Below, piece after piece: positions 50,017 to 61,176 of a DNA stretch of 64,000 nucleotides (position 1 is the first letter of the stretch; each line of letters opens with the position of its first letter). The DNA comes from Eukaryota sp. TZLM1-RC. Lineage: Eukaryota; Metamonada: BaSk clade. The position numbers and the translations under genes were made by a program. The stretch is from positions 1,240,001 to 1,304,000 of the forward strand of contig JAUPSS010000001.1 in assembly GCA_040285825.1 (NCBI GenBank). Reading direction: 5' to 3'. A model generated the notes under the pieces. The model saw only the letters and a list, made by a program, of their open reading frames with translations. It had not been told where the DNA came from and searched no databases.

Positions 50017-52611
50017 ATGGTTGATCATCCTGATAGTTTCTTGTGTATGGTACACAGAGGGTTGCTCCTTGAGCCTCGTGCTCTTCCGTGTGGCCATTCC
50101 TTTTGCCTTTCGTGCATTGAGGAGTGGTTGGGTTTGAATCAAACCTGTCCTTCCTGCAGAACTGCAGTGTCTCTGCATAATGTTACACGAAACTATCAAT
50201 TGGAAGATCTTATGAAGGATGTGCTGAAGCCATATGTTATCCAGTCGGCTGATCTAGCACAGTTATCTCTCCTGAAGCGGACACCTCGGGCCACGATCCA
50301 CGCCGCGGAGCTGAATCAAAGAGAAGTAATCTGGAAGCAACCATACTTTTCTGCAGACGATGTTGAAGTTGTCCGTGAAGTTGTATCTCGTGTTTATCAA
50401 GTTTATCGAACGCTCAATTCACCAACTCAGGTAGTGAGTGTTTTGGGTGTTACTCTTGATCCTCCTGGTATTGTTCAAGAATGTCTTTCATGTTCACTCC
50501 AAGATCTTTTTAACCAAAAGCGAGTCCTCAATGCACTGGAAGCTTTTCTCGTTATCGAAGAAGTATCCCAGGCTGTTTCGTGCTTTCACCTAGCCGGTTT
50601 TGTTCACCGTGATGTTTCTGCCGGAAATGTGTTACTCAAACTCCGTGGCCAGGCAATTGTATCTGCAAAACTGGGCGATTTCGATGACTCCAGGGCATGC
50701 GACGTTACCCTCACACAAATGACGTTAGGAACTGTCGCCTACATGGCTCCTGAAGTTCTATTTGGTGAATTACGTAAAGCTCATTCTGAAGTAGACATCT
50801 TTTCTTTGGGTGTGCTCTTTTGGGGAATTTTAGCCAATACAGATCCTTCAAAAGTGGTTACGAATCCTGCTCAACTACAGGTTAGTCGAATTTCTTCCCA
50901 TGGTGCTGCACTGATTAATTTGGATAAGCTACTGACATTATGGAGACCATTAATTGCAAGCATGGTTAGTCTTAAAGCTGAGAACCGTCCCAAAATTGAA
51001 ACTGTTCTCCAAGCCGTGCGAAATGCAAGTTTAAACATTGAAGAATTGGATAGATACCAACTGCAGCCAGCCAACTCTTCAATTGAATCTCTTCAGAAAC
51101 AAATAACCGACCTTGAATCCATAAATCAACAACTCAACACAATTTTGGAGGAACGTGATGCTAGAATTGCCAGGTTGGAAAAGGAAAAGAATGCTGTGGA
51201 GCAAGCCTACAATGCCACTATTGCGCCGAAAAATGCCGAAATCGCCATCCTTAGATCTAGCATTAATGAATTGGAAAAGCAAAATACTCTACTCAGTAAA
51301 ACTAATTCTGATTTAGCAAGCAGAATTGCTGACCTTGAAGCGTTGTTGAGAGAGTGTCATTGTAATCAACCTTTGAACAATATCGATGATCATCATCCTC
51401 CATCTAAGGAAGAAATTTTGGAAGACATCAAGTCGAATGTAAATTGGAATGGTTTGGTTGATGGGGTGAAAAAGGGTGTTGAGGGTTTGGTTGATGGTTC
51501 TATCACTAAATTGAATCTTCAGTTCAACAAAATTACCTCTGAAGGCGCTAGTGCTCTCGCCCGTGCTCTGGAGAGTAATTCCACTCTGACTAAATTGAAT
51601 CTTGGGGACAACAAAATTACCTCTGAAGGCGCTAGTGCTCTCGCCCGTGCTCTGGAGAGCAATTCCACTATGACTGAATTGAATCTTGGGAACAACAACA
51701 TTACCTCTGAAGGCGCTAGTGCTCTCGCCCGTGCTCTGGAGAGCAATTCCACTCTGACTACATTGTATCTTCAGTACAACAACTTTCCCTCTGAAGGCGC
51801 TAGTGCTCTCGCCCGTGCTCTGGAGAGTAATTCCACGCTGACTAAATTGAATCTTGGGGACAACAAAATTACCTCTGAAGGCGCTAGTGCTCTCGCCCGT
51901 GCTCTGGAGAGCAATTCCACTCTGACTACATTGGATCTTCAGTACAACAACTTTACCTCTGAAGGCGCTAGTGCTCTCGCCCATGCTCTGGAGAGCAATT
52001 CCACTCTGACTAAATTGAATCTTGGGAACAACAACATTACCTCTGAAGGCGCTAGTGCTCTCGCCCGTGCTCTGGAGAGCAATTCGACTCTGACTACATT
52101 GTATCTTCAGTCCAACAACATTACCTCTGAAGGCGCTAGTGCTCTCGCCCGTGCTCTGGAGAGCAATTCCACTCTGACTGAATTGAATCTTCAGTACAAC
52201 AACATTACCTCTGAAGGCGCTAGTGCTCTCGCCCGTGCTCTGGAGAGCAATTCCACTCTGACTGAATTGAATCTTGGGAACAACAACATTACCTCTGAAG
52301 GCGCTAGTGCTCTCGCCCGTGCTCTGGAGAGCAATTCCACTCTGACTGAATTGAATCTTTGGAACAACAACATTACCTCTGAAGGCGCTAGTGCTCTCGC
52401 CCGTGCTCTGGAGAGCAATTCCACTCTGACTGAATTGAATCTTTGGAACAACAACATTACCTCTGAAGGCGCTAGTGCTCTCGCCCTTGCTCTGGAGAGC
52501 AATTCCAGTCTGACTAAATTGAATCTTGGGGGCAACAACATTAGCAATCCAACCAAATCCAAACTTCGACAAATAGAATCTAACCGTGCTTCTCTTAATA
52601 TTTTCTTCTAA
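50017..52611 (+). CDS. RING-kinase-coiled-coil-LRR protein 2 (RKL2), atypical kinase
   Basis: ATG at 50,017, 864 aa. RING: C10-x2-H13-x11-C25-x-H27-x2-C30-x2-C33-x10-C44-x2-C47 (P-C-G-H-S-F-C core). Kinase-like region about 80-340: no Gly-rich loop, a candidate Lys at 107, H196-R-D198 with V-S-A-G-N, then D220-F-D instead of D-F-G, and Y-M-A-P-E. Coiled coil at about 355-465, nearly the same as RKL1 from residue about 400, then twelve 28-residue LRRs and a cap. The mixture of kept and lost motifs suggests a weak or pseudo kinase. The front half is unlike RKL1 while the back half is nearly identical. E3-ligase and LRR-recognition roles are inferred from domains. Confidence 0.87.
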   Translation: MVDHPDSFLCMVHRGLLLEPRALPCGHSFCLSCIEEWLGLNQTCPSCRTAVSLHNVTRNYQLEDLMKDVLKPYVIQSADLAQLSLLKRTPRATIHAAELNQREVIWKQPYFSADDVEVVREVVSRVYQVYRTLNSPTQVVSVLGVTLDPPGIVQECLSCSLQDLFNQKRVLNALEAFLVIEEVSQAVSCFHLAGFVHRDVSAGNVLLKLRGQAIVSAKLGDFDDSRACDVTLTQMTLGTVAYMAPEVLFGELRKAHSEVDIFSLGVLFWGILANTDPSKVVTNPAQLQVSRISSHGAALINLDKLLTLWRPLIASMVSLKAENRPKIETVLQAVRNASLNIEELDRYQLQPANSSIESLQKQITDLESINQQLNTILEERDARIARLEKEKNAVEQAYNATIAPKNAEIAILRSSINELEKQNTLLSKTNSDLASRIADLEALLRECHCNQPLNNIDDHHPPSKEEILEDIKSNVNWNGLVDGVKKGVEGLVDGSITKLNLQFNKITSEGASALARALESNSTLTKLNLGDNKITSEGASALARALESNSTMTELNLGNNNITSEGASALARALESNSTLTTLYLQYNNFPSEGASALARALESNSTLTKLNLGDNKITSEGASALARALESNSTLTTLDLQYNNFTSEGASALAHALESNSTLTKLNLGNNNITSEGASALARALESNSTLTTLYLQSNNITSEGASALARALESNSTLTELNLQYNNITSEGASALARALESNSTLTELNLGNNNITSEGASALARALESNSTLTELNLWNNNITSEGASALARALESNSTLTELNLWNNNITSEGASALALALESNSSLTKLNLGGNNISNPTKSKLRQIESNRASLNIFF
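51531..52550 (+). repeat. 84-bp tandem LRR repeats, twelve units
   Basis: Same 84-bp unit as RKL1, two more copies. Changes again cluster at the variable LRR codons (GDN, GNN, QYN, QSN, WNN). Single-copy deviations such as ALAHALE and ALALALE show recent point mutation. Confidence 0.95.
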
Positions 52612-52721
52612 TAAACACATTTTAATTACTTTTTCCATCAATACAAAACCAACTATAAAATCGTCCAACATCAATACAAATCAAAACCCAATATAAACCA
52701 GAAAAATCAACGTCCTCATTT

Positions 52722-52803
52722 GCCAGCATCGTAGTCCAGTGGGTTTGCTCTTCATTCTCTGCCTTGGCAACAGGGTTCGAATCCTATCTGCTGCACTGCT
52801 GGC
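52722..52803 (+). ncRNA. tRNA-like element, unit-2 copy (82 nt)
   Basis: GCCAGCA (52,722-52,728) pairs perfectly with TGCTGGC (52,797-52,803). A GTAG/TTGC D-stem with G-U pairs, an A box and the B box GGTTCGAATCC lie between. The extra bases after the T arm and an unconvincing anticodon stem argue against a normal tRNA. Confidence 0.5.
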
Positions 52804-52992
52804 AAAAGGGGACCCCAAAGTGGGAGCCAGCATTTCCTTTCCCACTTTCCGGGTCTGATTGCATGGTGCTTGATCAGTGAGATTGGGCATTTTAGGTTTT
52901 GGTGGATCTTGATTTTGCATGTTATTCGCAAAAATTTCCTTTTGTGAGAAATTGTTACTGTGATTTTAACAACAATATTGATTTTCTACGCA

Positions 52993-55900
52993 GAATCAAA
53001 TCAAATCAAACTAAAGCACATAAGAAACAAAATTATTTGGGCTTCTGTACAAAGCGAAAATGATACGATTCTTCCATAAATTCCCTGCAAAATTGTTACC
53101 ATTTGAACGACACAAATTACCAAAATCATTGATAAAATCCAAGGCGAACTGTCCAATGTTGACAAAAATCGAAAAGGCAAAGAGAACAAACGAAAACTTT
53201 GAGTAAAGATTCTTATTTAAGTCATTTAATATCCCAGTTTATTTATCTCTTTTACGATCTTCAGCCTTGTTTAAATGACCATTAGTGCTAGGTAAAACAT
53301 CATCACGATAAATAAAAGCAAAATGATCAACTGTAGTAAAATCAACAACAACTAGAGAGGACTCCACAAAAGGAGCAATTAAAACACCTCGACCTGAATT
53401 AAACAGATTATTATCGCTATAATGCTTCAACAACGTTTCTACTTTGCAACTAAAACTGTAACAATTGAACATCTCATACCCTCACATCACGAACGGCATT
53501 ATGAAGAATTGACCGATATTGAAGGAATTTCTGACAACTAACAATATGACGGAAATTGGTAGTAGGTTGTTCAAACAGAATTGCCCAAAGGAACACTTGG
53601 ATACAACCCTAATCTCAACCGCATGTTTTGTTTCCAAGCTTCATTTGTTAAGTGCAGACCAAATGGCCTTGGTTGCTGAGATATTAAACTAGTGCAGTTC
53701 TGGCTTTTTCTTCTTTTGCTTTTTTTGGTCTGAATGCATGGTGCTTGATCAGTGAGGGTGATTCTGAAGATTGGGCATTTTAGGTTTTGGTGGATCTTGA
53801 TTTTGCATGTTATTCGCAAAAATTTCCTTTTGTGAGAAATTGTTACTGTGATTTTAACAACAATATTGATTTTCTACGCAGAATCAAATCAAATCAAACT
53901 AAAGCACATAAGAAACAAAATTATTTGGGCTTCTGTACAAAGCGAAAATGATACGATTCTTCCATAAATTCCCTGCAAAATTGTTACCATTTGAACGACA
54001 CAAATTACCAAAATCATTGATAAAATCCAAGGCGAACTGTCCAATGTTGACAAAAATCGAAAAGGCAAAGAGAACAAACGAAAACTTTGAGTAAAGATTC
54101 TTATTTAAATCATTTAATATCCCAGTTTATTTATCTCTTTTACGATCTTCAGCCTTGTTTAAATGACCATTAGTACTAAGTAAAACATCATCGCGATAAA
54201 TAAAAAGCAAAATGATCAACTGTAGTAAAATCAACAACAACTAGAGAGGACTCCACAAAAGGAGCAATTAAAACACCTCGACCTGAATTAAACAGATTAT
54301 TATCGCTATAATGCTTCAACAACGTTTCTACTTTGCAACTAAAACTGTAACAATTGAACATCTCATACCCTCACATCACGAACGGCATTATGAAGAATTG
54401 ACCGATATTGAAGGAATTTCTGACAACTAACAATATGACGGAAATTGGTAGTAGGTTTTTCAAACAGAATTGCCCAAAGGAACACTTGGATACAACCCTA
54501 ATCTCAACCGCATGTTTTGTTTCCAAGCTTCATTTGTTAAGTGCAGACCAAATGGCCTTGGTTGCTGAGATATTAAACTAGTGTAGTTCTGGCTTTTTTT
54601 TCTTTTGCTTTTTTTGGTCTGAATGCATGGTGCTTGATCAGTGAGGGTGATTCTGAAGATTGGGCATTTTAGGTTTTGGTGGATCTTGATTTTGCATGTT
54701 ACTCGCAAAAATTTCCTTTTGTGAGAAATTGTTACTGTGATTTTAACAACAATATTGATTTTTCTACACAGAATCAAATCAAATCAAACTAAAGCACATA
54801 AGAAACAAAATTATTTGGGCTTCTGTACAAAGCGAAAATGATACGATTCTTCCATAAATTCCCTGCAAACTTCTTACCATTCAAACGACACAAATTACCA
54901 AAATCATTGATAAAATCCAAGGCGAACTGTCCAATGTTGACAAAAATCGAAAAGGCAAAGAGAACAAACGAAAACTTTGAGTAAAGATTCTTATTTAAAT
55001 CATTTAATATCCCAGTTTATTTATCTCTTTTACGATCTTCAGCCTTGTTTAAATGACCATTAGTGCTAGGTAAAACATCATCACGATAAATAAAAGCAAA
55101 ATGATCAACTGTAGTAAAATCAACAACAACTAGAGAGGACTCCACAAAAGGAGCAATTAAAACACCTCGACGTGAATTAAACAGATTATTATCGCTATAA
55201 TGCTTCAACAACGTTTCTACTTTGCAACTAAAACTGTAACAATTGAACATCTCATACCCTCACATCACGAACGGCATTATGAAGAATTGACCGATATTGA
55301 AGGAATTTCTGACAACTAACAATATGACGGAAATTGGTAGTAGGTTTTTCAAACAGAATTGCCCAAAGGAACACTTGAATACAACCCTAATCTCAACCGC
55401 ATGTTTTGTTTCCAAGCTTCATTTGTTAAGTGCAGACCAAATGGCCTTGGTTGCTGAGATATTAAACTAGTGCAGTTCTGGCTTTTTTTTCTTTTGCTTA
55501 TTTTGGTCTGAATGCATGGTGCTTGATCAGTGAGGGTGATTCTGAAGATTGGGCATTTTAGGTTTTGGTGGATCTTGATTTTGCATGTTACTCGCAAAAA
55601 TTTCCTTTTGTGAGAAATTGTTACTGTGATTTTAACAACAATATTGATTTTCTACACAGAATCAAATCAAATCAAACTAAAGCACATAAGAAACAAAATT
55701 ATTTGGGCTTCTGTACAAAGCGAAAATGATACGATTCTTCCATAAATTCCCTGCAAACTTCTTACCATTCAAACGACACAAATTACCAAAATCATTGATA
55801 AAATCCAAGGCGAACTGTCCAATGTTGCCAAAAATCGAAAAGGCAAAGGGAACAAACGAAAACTTTGAGTAAAGATTCTTATTTAAATCATTTAATATCC

Positions 55901-58900
55901 CAGTTTATTTATCTCTTTTACGATCTTCAGCCTTGTTTAAATGACCATTAGTGCTAGGTAAAAAATCATCACGATAAATAAAAGCAAAATGATCAACTGT
56001 AGTAAAATCAACAACAACTAGAGAGGACTCCACAAAAGGAGCAATTAAAACACCTCGACGTGAATTAAACAGATTATTATCGCTATAATGCTTCAACAAC
56101 GTTTCTACTTTGCAACTAAAACTGTAACAATTGAACATCTCATACCCTCACATCACGAACGGCATTATGAAGAATTGACCGATATTGAAGGAATTTCTGA
56201 CAACTAACAATATGACGGAAATTGGTAGTAGGTTTTTCAAACAGAATTGCCCAAAGGAACACTTGGATACAACCCTAATCTCAACCGCATGTTTTGTTTC
56301 CAAGCTTCATTTGTTAAGTGCAGACCAAATGGCCTTGGTTGCTGAGATATTAAACTAGTGCAGTTCTGGCTTTTTTTTCTTTTGCTTTTTTTGGTCTGAA
56401 TGCATGGTGCTTGATCAGTGAGGGTGATTCTGAAGATTGGGCATTTTAGGTTTTGGTGGATCTTGATTTTGCATGTTATTCGCAAAAATTTCCTTTTGTG
56501 AGAAATTGTTACTGTGATTTTAACAACAATATTGATTTTCTACGCAGAATCAAATCAAATCAAACTAAAGCACATAAGAAACAAAATTATTTGGGCTTCT
56601 GTACAAAGCGAAAATGATACGATTCTTCCATAAATTCCCTGCAAAATTGTTACCATTTGAACGACACAAATTACCAAAATCATTGATAAAATCCAAGGCG
56701 AACTGTCCAATGTTGACAAAAATCGAAAAGGCAAAGAGAACAAACGAAAACTTTGAGTAAAGATTCTTATTTAAATCATTTAATATCCCAGTTTATTTAT
56801 CTCTTTTACGATCTTCAGCCTTGTTTAAATGACCATTAGTGCTAGGTAAAACATCATCACGATAAATAAAAGCAAAATGATCAACTGTAGTAAAATCAAC
56901 AACAACTAGAGAGGACTCCACAAAAGGAGCAATTAAAACACCTCGACCTGAATTAAACAGATTATTATCGCTATAATGCTTCAACAACGTTTCTACTTTG
57001 CAACTAAAACTGTAACAATTGAACATCTCATACCCTCACATCACGAACGGCATTATGAAGAATTGACCGATATTGAAGGAATTTCTGACAACTAACAATA
57101 TGACGGAAATTGGTAGTAGGTTTTTCAAACAGAATTGCCCAAAGGAACACTTGGATACAACCCTAATCTCAACCGCATGTTTTGTTTCCAAGCTTCATTT
57201 GTTAAGTGCAGACCAAATGGCCTTGGTTGCTGAGATATTAAACTAGTGTAGTTCTGGCTTTTTTTTCTTTTGCTTTTTTTGGTCTGAATGCATGGTGCTT
57301 GATCAGTGAGGGTGATTCTGAAGATTGGGCATTTTAGGTTTTGGTGGATCTTGATTTTGCATGTTACTCGCAAAAATTTCCTTTTGTGAGAAATTGTTAC
57401 TGTGATTTTAACAACAATATTGATTTTCTACACAGAATCAAATCAAATCAAACTAAAGCACATAAGAAACAAAATTATTTGGGCTTCTGTACAAAGCGAA
57501 AATGATACGATTCTTCCATAAATTCCCTGCAAACTTCTTACCATTCAAACGACACAAATTACCAAAATCATTGATAAAATCCAAGGCGAACTGTCCAATG
57601 TTGACAAAAATCGAAAAGGCAAAGAGAACAAACGAAAACTTTGAGTAAAGATTCTTATTTAAATCATTTAATATCCCAGTTTATTTATCTCTTTTACGAT
57701 CTTCAGCCTTGTTTAAATGACCATTAGTGCTAGGTAAAAAATCATCACGATAAATAAAAGCAAAATGATCAACTGTAGTAAAATCAACAACAACTAGAGA
57801 GGACTCCACAAAAGGAGCAATTAAAACACCTCGACGTGAATTAAACAGATTATTATCGCTATAATGCTTCAACAACGTTTCTACTTTGCAACTAAAACTG
57901 TAACAATTGAACATCTCATACCCTCACATCACGAACGGCATTATGAAGAATTGACCGATATTGAAGGAATTTCTGACAACTAACAATATGACGGAAATTG
58001 GTAGTAGGTTTTTCAAACAGAATTGCCCAAAGGAACACTTGAATACAACCCTAATCTCAACCGCATGTTTTGTTTCCAAGCTTCATTTGTTAAGTGCAGC
58101 CCAAATGGCCTTGGTTGCTGAGATATTAAACTAGTGCAGTTCTGGCTTTTTTTTCTTTTGCTTATTTTGGTCTGAATGCATGGTGCTTGATCAGTGAGGG
58201 TGATTCTGAAGATTGGGCATTTTAGGTTTTGGTGGATCTTGATTTTGCATGTTACTCGCAAAAATTTCCTTTTGTGAGAAATTGTTACTGTGATTTTAAC
58301 AACAATATTGATTTTCTACACAGAATCAAATCAAATCAAACTAAAGCACATAAGAAACAAAATTATTTGGGCTTCTGTACAAAGCGAAAATGATACGATT
58401 CTTCCATAAATTCCCTGCAAACTTCTTACCATTCAAACGACACAAATTACCAAAATCATTGATAAAATCCAAGGCGAACTGTCCAATGTTGCCAAAAATC
58501 GAAAAGGCAAAGGGAACAAACGAAAACTTTGAGTAAAGATTCTTATTTAAATCATTTAATATCTCAGTATATTTATCTCTTTTACGATCTTCAGCCTTGT
58601 TTAAATGACCATTAGTACTAGGTAAAACATCATCACGATAAATAAAAGCAAAGGGATCAACTGTAGTAAAATCAACAACAACTTGAGAGGACTCCACAAA
58701 AGGAGCAATTAAATCACCTCGACGTGAATTAAACAGATTATTATCGCTATAATGCTTCAACAACGGTTCTACTTTGCAACTAAAATTGTAACACTTGAAC
58801 ATCTCATATGTCACATCACGAACGGCATTATGAAGAACTGACCTATATTGGAGAAATTTCTTACAGCTCACAATATGACGGAAATTGGCAGTAGGTTTTT

Positions 58901-59430
58901 TGTTACAAATACAATAAGAATTGTCCAAAAGACCACTTGGATACATCCCTAATCTCAACCGCATGTTTTGTTTCCAAGCTTCATTTGTTAAGTGCAGACC
59001 AAATGGCCTTGGTTGCTGAGATATTAAACTAGTGCAGTTCTGGCTTTTTTTTCTTTTGCTTTTTTTGGTCTGAATGCATGGTGCTTGATCAGTGAGGGTG
59101 ATTCTGAAGATTGGGCATTTTAGGTTTTGGTGGATCTTGATTTTGCATGTTACTCGCAAAAATTTCCTTTTGTGAGAAATTGTTACTGTGATTTTAGCAA
59201 CAATATTGATTTTCTACGCAGAATCAAATCAAATCAAACTAAAGCTCATAAGAAACAAAATTATTTGGGCTTCTGTACAAAGCGAAAAAGATACGATTCT
59301 TCCATAAATTCCCTGCAAACTTCTTACCATTTGAACGACACAAATTACCAAAATCATTGATGAAATCCAAGGCGAACTGTCCAATGTTGCCAAAAATCGA
59401 AAAGGCAAAGAGAACAAACGAAGGCTATGA
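52993..59430 (-). repeat. 888-bp satellite made of LINE-B 3' ends, seven monomers
   Basis: The landmark GAATCAAATCAAATCAAACT starts at 52,993, 53,881, 54,771, 55,659, 56,547, 57,435, 58,323 and 59,221: spacings 888, 890, 888, 888, 888, 888 and 898. Each monomer on the minus strand is a truncated LINE-B (from Q-N-C-T-S-L to the 3' UTR) joined to about 110 bp of cassette sequence (containing the complement of CATGGTGCTTGATCAGTGAG). Six monomers share the same disabling changes in the RLE; the seventh (58.3-59.2 kb) is intact there. Shared variants define a three-monomer (about 2,665 bp) higher-order repeat. Confidence 0.93.
58341..59159 (-). pseudogene. LINE-B open frame with intact RLE signature (array end monomer)
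   Basis: A 272-codon frame with no ATG at its start (first ATG 58,964). It carries the zinc knuckle C-I-C-N-K-K ... N-F-R-H-I-V-S-C, H-N-A-V-R-D, R-R-G-D-L-I-A-P-F-V, V-V-V-D-F-T-T-V-D and the C-terminal F-G-N-I-G and W-K-N-R-I-I-F-A. It is the only array monomer keeping the catalytic Asp of R-G-D-L and is the likely founder type. It lacks the RT, so it cannot be autonomous. Confidence 0.7.
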
Positions 59431-60240
59431 GCAAAGATTTTTATTTAAATCATTTAATATTTCAGTATATTTATCCTTTTTACGATCTTCAGCCTTGTTT
59501 AAATAACCATTAGCACTAGGTAAAACATCATCACGATAAATAAAAGCGAAGGTTTCAACTGTAGTGAAATCAACAACATCTTGAGAGGACTTCACAAAAG
59601 GAGCAATTAAATCACCTCGACATGAATTAAACAGATTATTATCGCTATAATGCTTCAACAACGGTTCTACTTTGCACATAAAATTGTAACACTTGAACAT
59701 CTCATATGCCACATCACGAACGACATTATGAAGAACTGACCTATGTTGGAGAAATTTCTTACAGCTCACAATATGACGGAAATTGGCAGTAGGTTTTTTG
59801 TTACAAATACAATAAGAATTGTCCAAAAGACCACTTGGATACATCCCTAATCTCAACCGCATCTTTTGTTTCCAAGCTTCATTTGTTAAGTGAAGACAAA
59901 ATGGCCTTGGTTGCTGACATTATTAAACTAGTGCAGTTCTGGATGTCTGATTTAAAGGCAGCAAAAACGGGATTATTAATCTTAGTCACACTAAGTCGTT
60001 TACAAAAATCCAAGTCTTCAAAACCAATAAGAACAGACTTCTGTATTTTCACAACAGCAAGTTGAAGATTGGTAAAAGATCTCGAAGGTACAGAAGGAAA
60101 ACATTTATTCCACACATCAACAGGTAGTTCCTGCACCATGTTTTCAAGAAAAATTAATGAAGGATGTGATTCATTCAAAGGAATATGATCAAAACGAAGT
60201 TTCCACTCAAAAAGAAAATTTTTCATACATGATAAAGTTA
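59229..60240 (-). pseudogene. LINE-B 3' half with RLE domain (unit 2)
   Basis: Counterpart of 40,085-41,060. The 59,862-59,425 frame has the knuckle and R-G-D-L-I-A-P-F-V-K-S-S. The upstream frame 60,226-59,879 encodes N-F-L-F-E-W-K-L-R-F-D-H-I and S-V-T-K-I-N-N-P-V-F. A frame break lies near 59,870. Confidence 0.7.
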
Positions 60241-61176
60241 TTTACCCATCACCCTCTTCACGAACTACACAAAGTCAATTCATTCAATATTTGAAATGTC
60301 AAGTCATTTAGATTGATATACTGAATTGATGCAAACAATTCGCAGGAATGCTTTTGATAATCTATTGTTGATTAAATACTAAATATACTTTTCATCAGAA
60401 AACCCTATTAACATGGTATTAAGATATCAGTTATTTTATATTCCTATGTGAAACGAAAAGTAACAATTCATACAAGGCTATTGAAAACAATAATATTCCA
60501 ATATGCCCAAACAATTTGATTCAACCAGGACATGTGATCACCACTGTGTTGACCAATTACACAATATTTCTTTTATTGTTGTCAAGTCATCATTTAATGA
60601 CTAACACTATTAGCCTTGGACAATATTTATAATAGTTTATTTATAGTTTATTATTAGTATTTGTATTATTGCGCCCATGCGCTTAAGCTTGAGGAAATCC
60701 TTATTTCCTTGTAATAAATTACTCTACTTTTCATATAAGGTCATGTCCCGTCATAACACCCGCAGATCATCAACACTGTATTTCAAACTGTATTGCAAAA
60801 TGTGTTTTGAATATTGCATAATCTAGCAAGATTTCTCTTCAAATTTGGATCATCCACATTAAGAAAAACAAGTTGACAAATCTATGTAAACAACTTTCTA
60901 GTTGTCACCAACGCTACCTTGCAAGCTCCAAAATAATCGATTGATTTTACTATTGGCGAAATTTAAAATACACCTCAACCACCAGGTTGTAGGCGTGTAA
61001 TGTAAAATTGCACATAAAGTCTTAGAGCATAAGTAGATTTGACAAGCCTTCAAAGTTACTTTTCACAAATTGAGTAAGTTTGTGACATTTCATCAATGGC
61101 AGACTCACTACTCGCATTATTAGTCAATTACATATTTGATGAAACAAAAACCTTATCCCAACTTCCTGTATTAACA
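60241..61176. other. Intergenic, counterpart of 41,061-42,000
   Basis: Non-coding sequence shared with unit 1, holding the second solo LTR. Confidence 0.5.
60608..60758 (+). mobile_element. Solo LTR, unit-2 copy
   Basis: 151 bp, first base pair changed (TATTAG rather than TGTTAG), ending CATAACA. It has the same internal TATA-like and polyadenylation-type motifs as 41,431-41,581. Confidence 0.55.

Noticed and set aside
51313-52674. Minus-strand open frame of 453 codons over the RKL2 LRR repeats
   Set aside because: Same repeat artefact as in RKL1; no start context or domain.
52993-59430. CRISPR-like array
   Set aside because: Spacing is regular, but the repeats are 888 bp, fully homologous throughout and clearly retrotransposon-derived in a eukaryotic genome; there are no short repeats with unique spacers.
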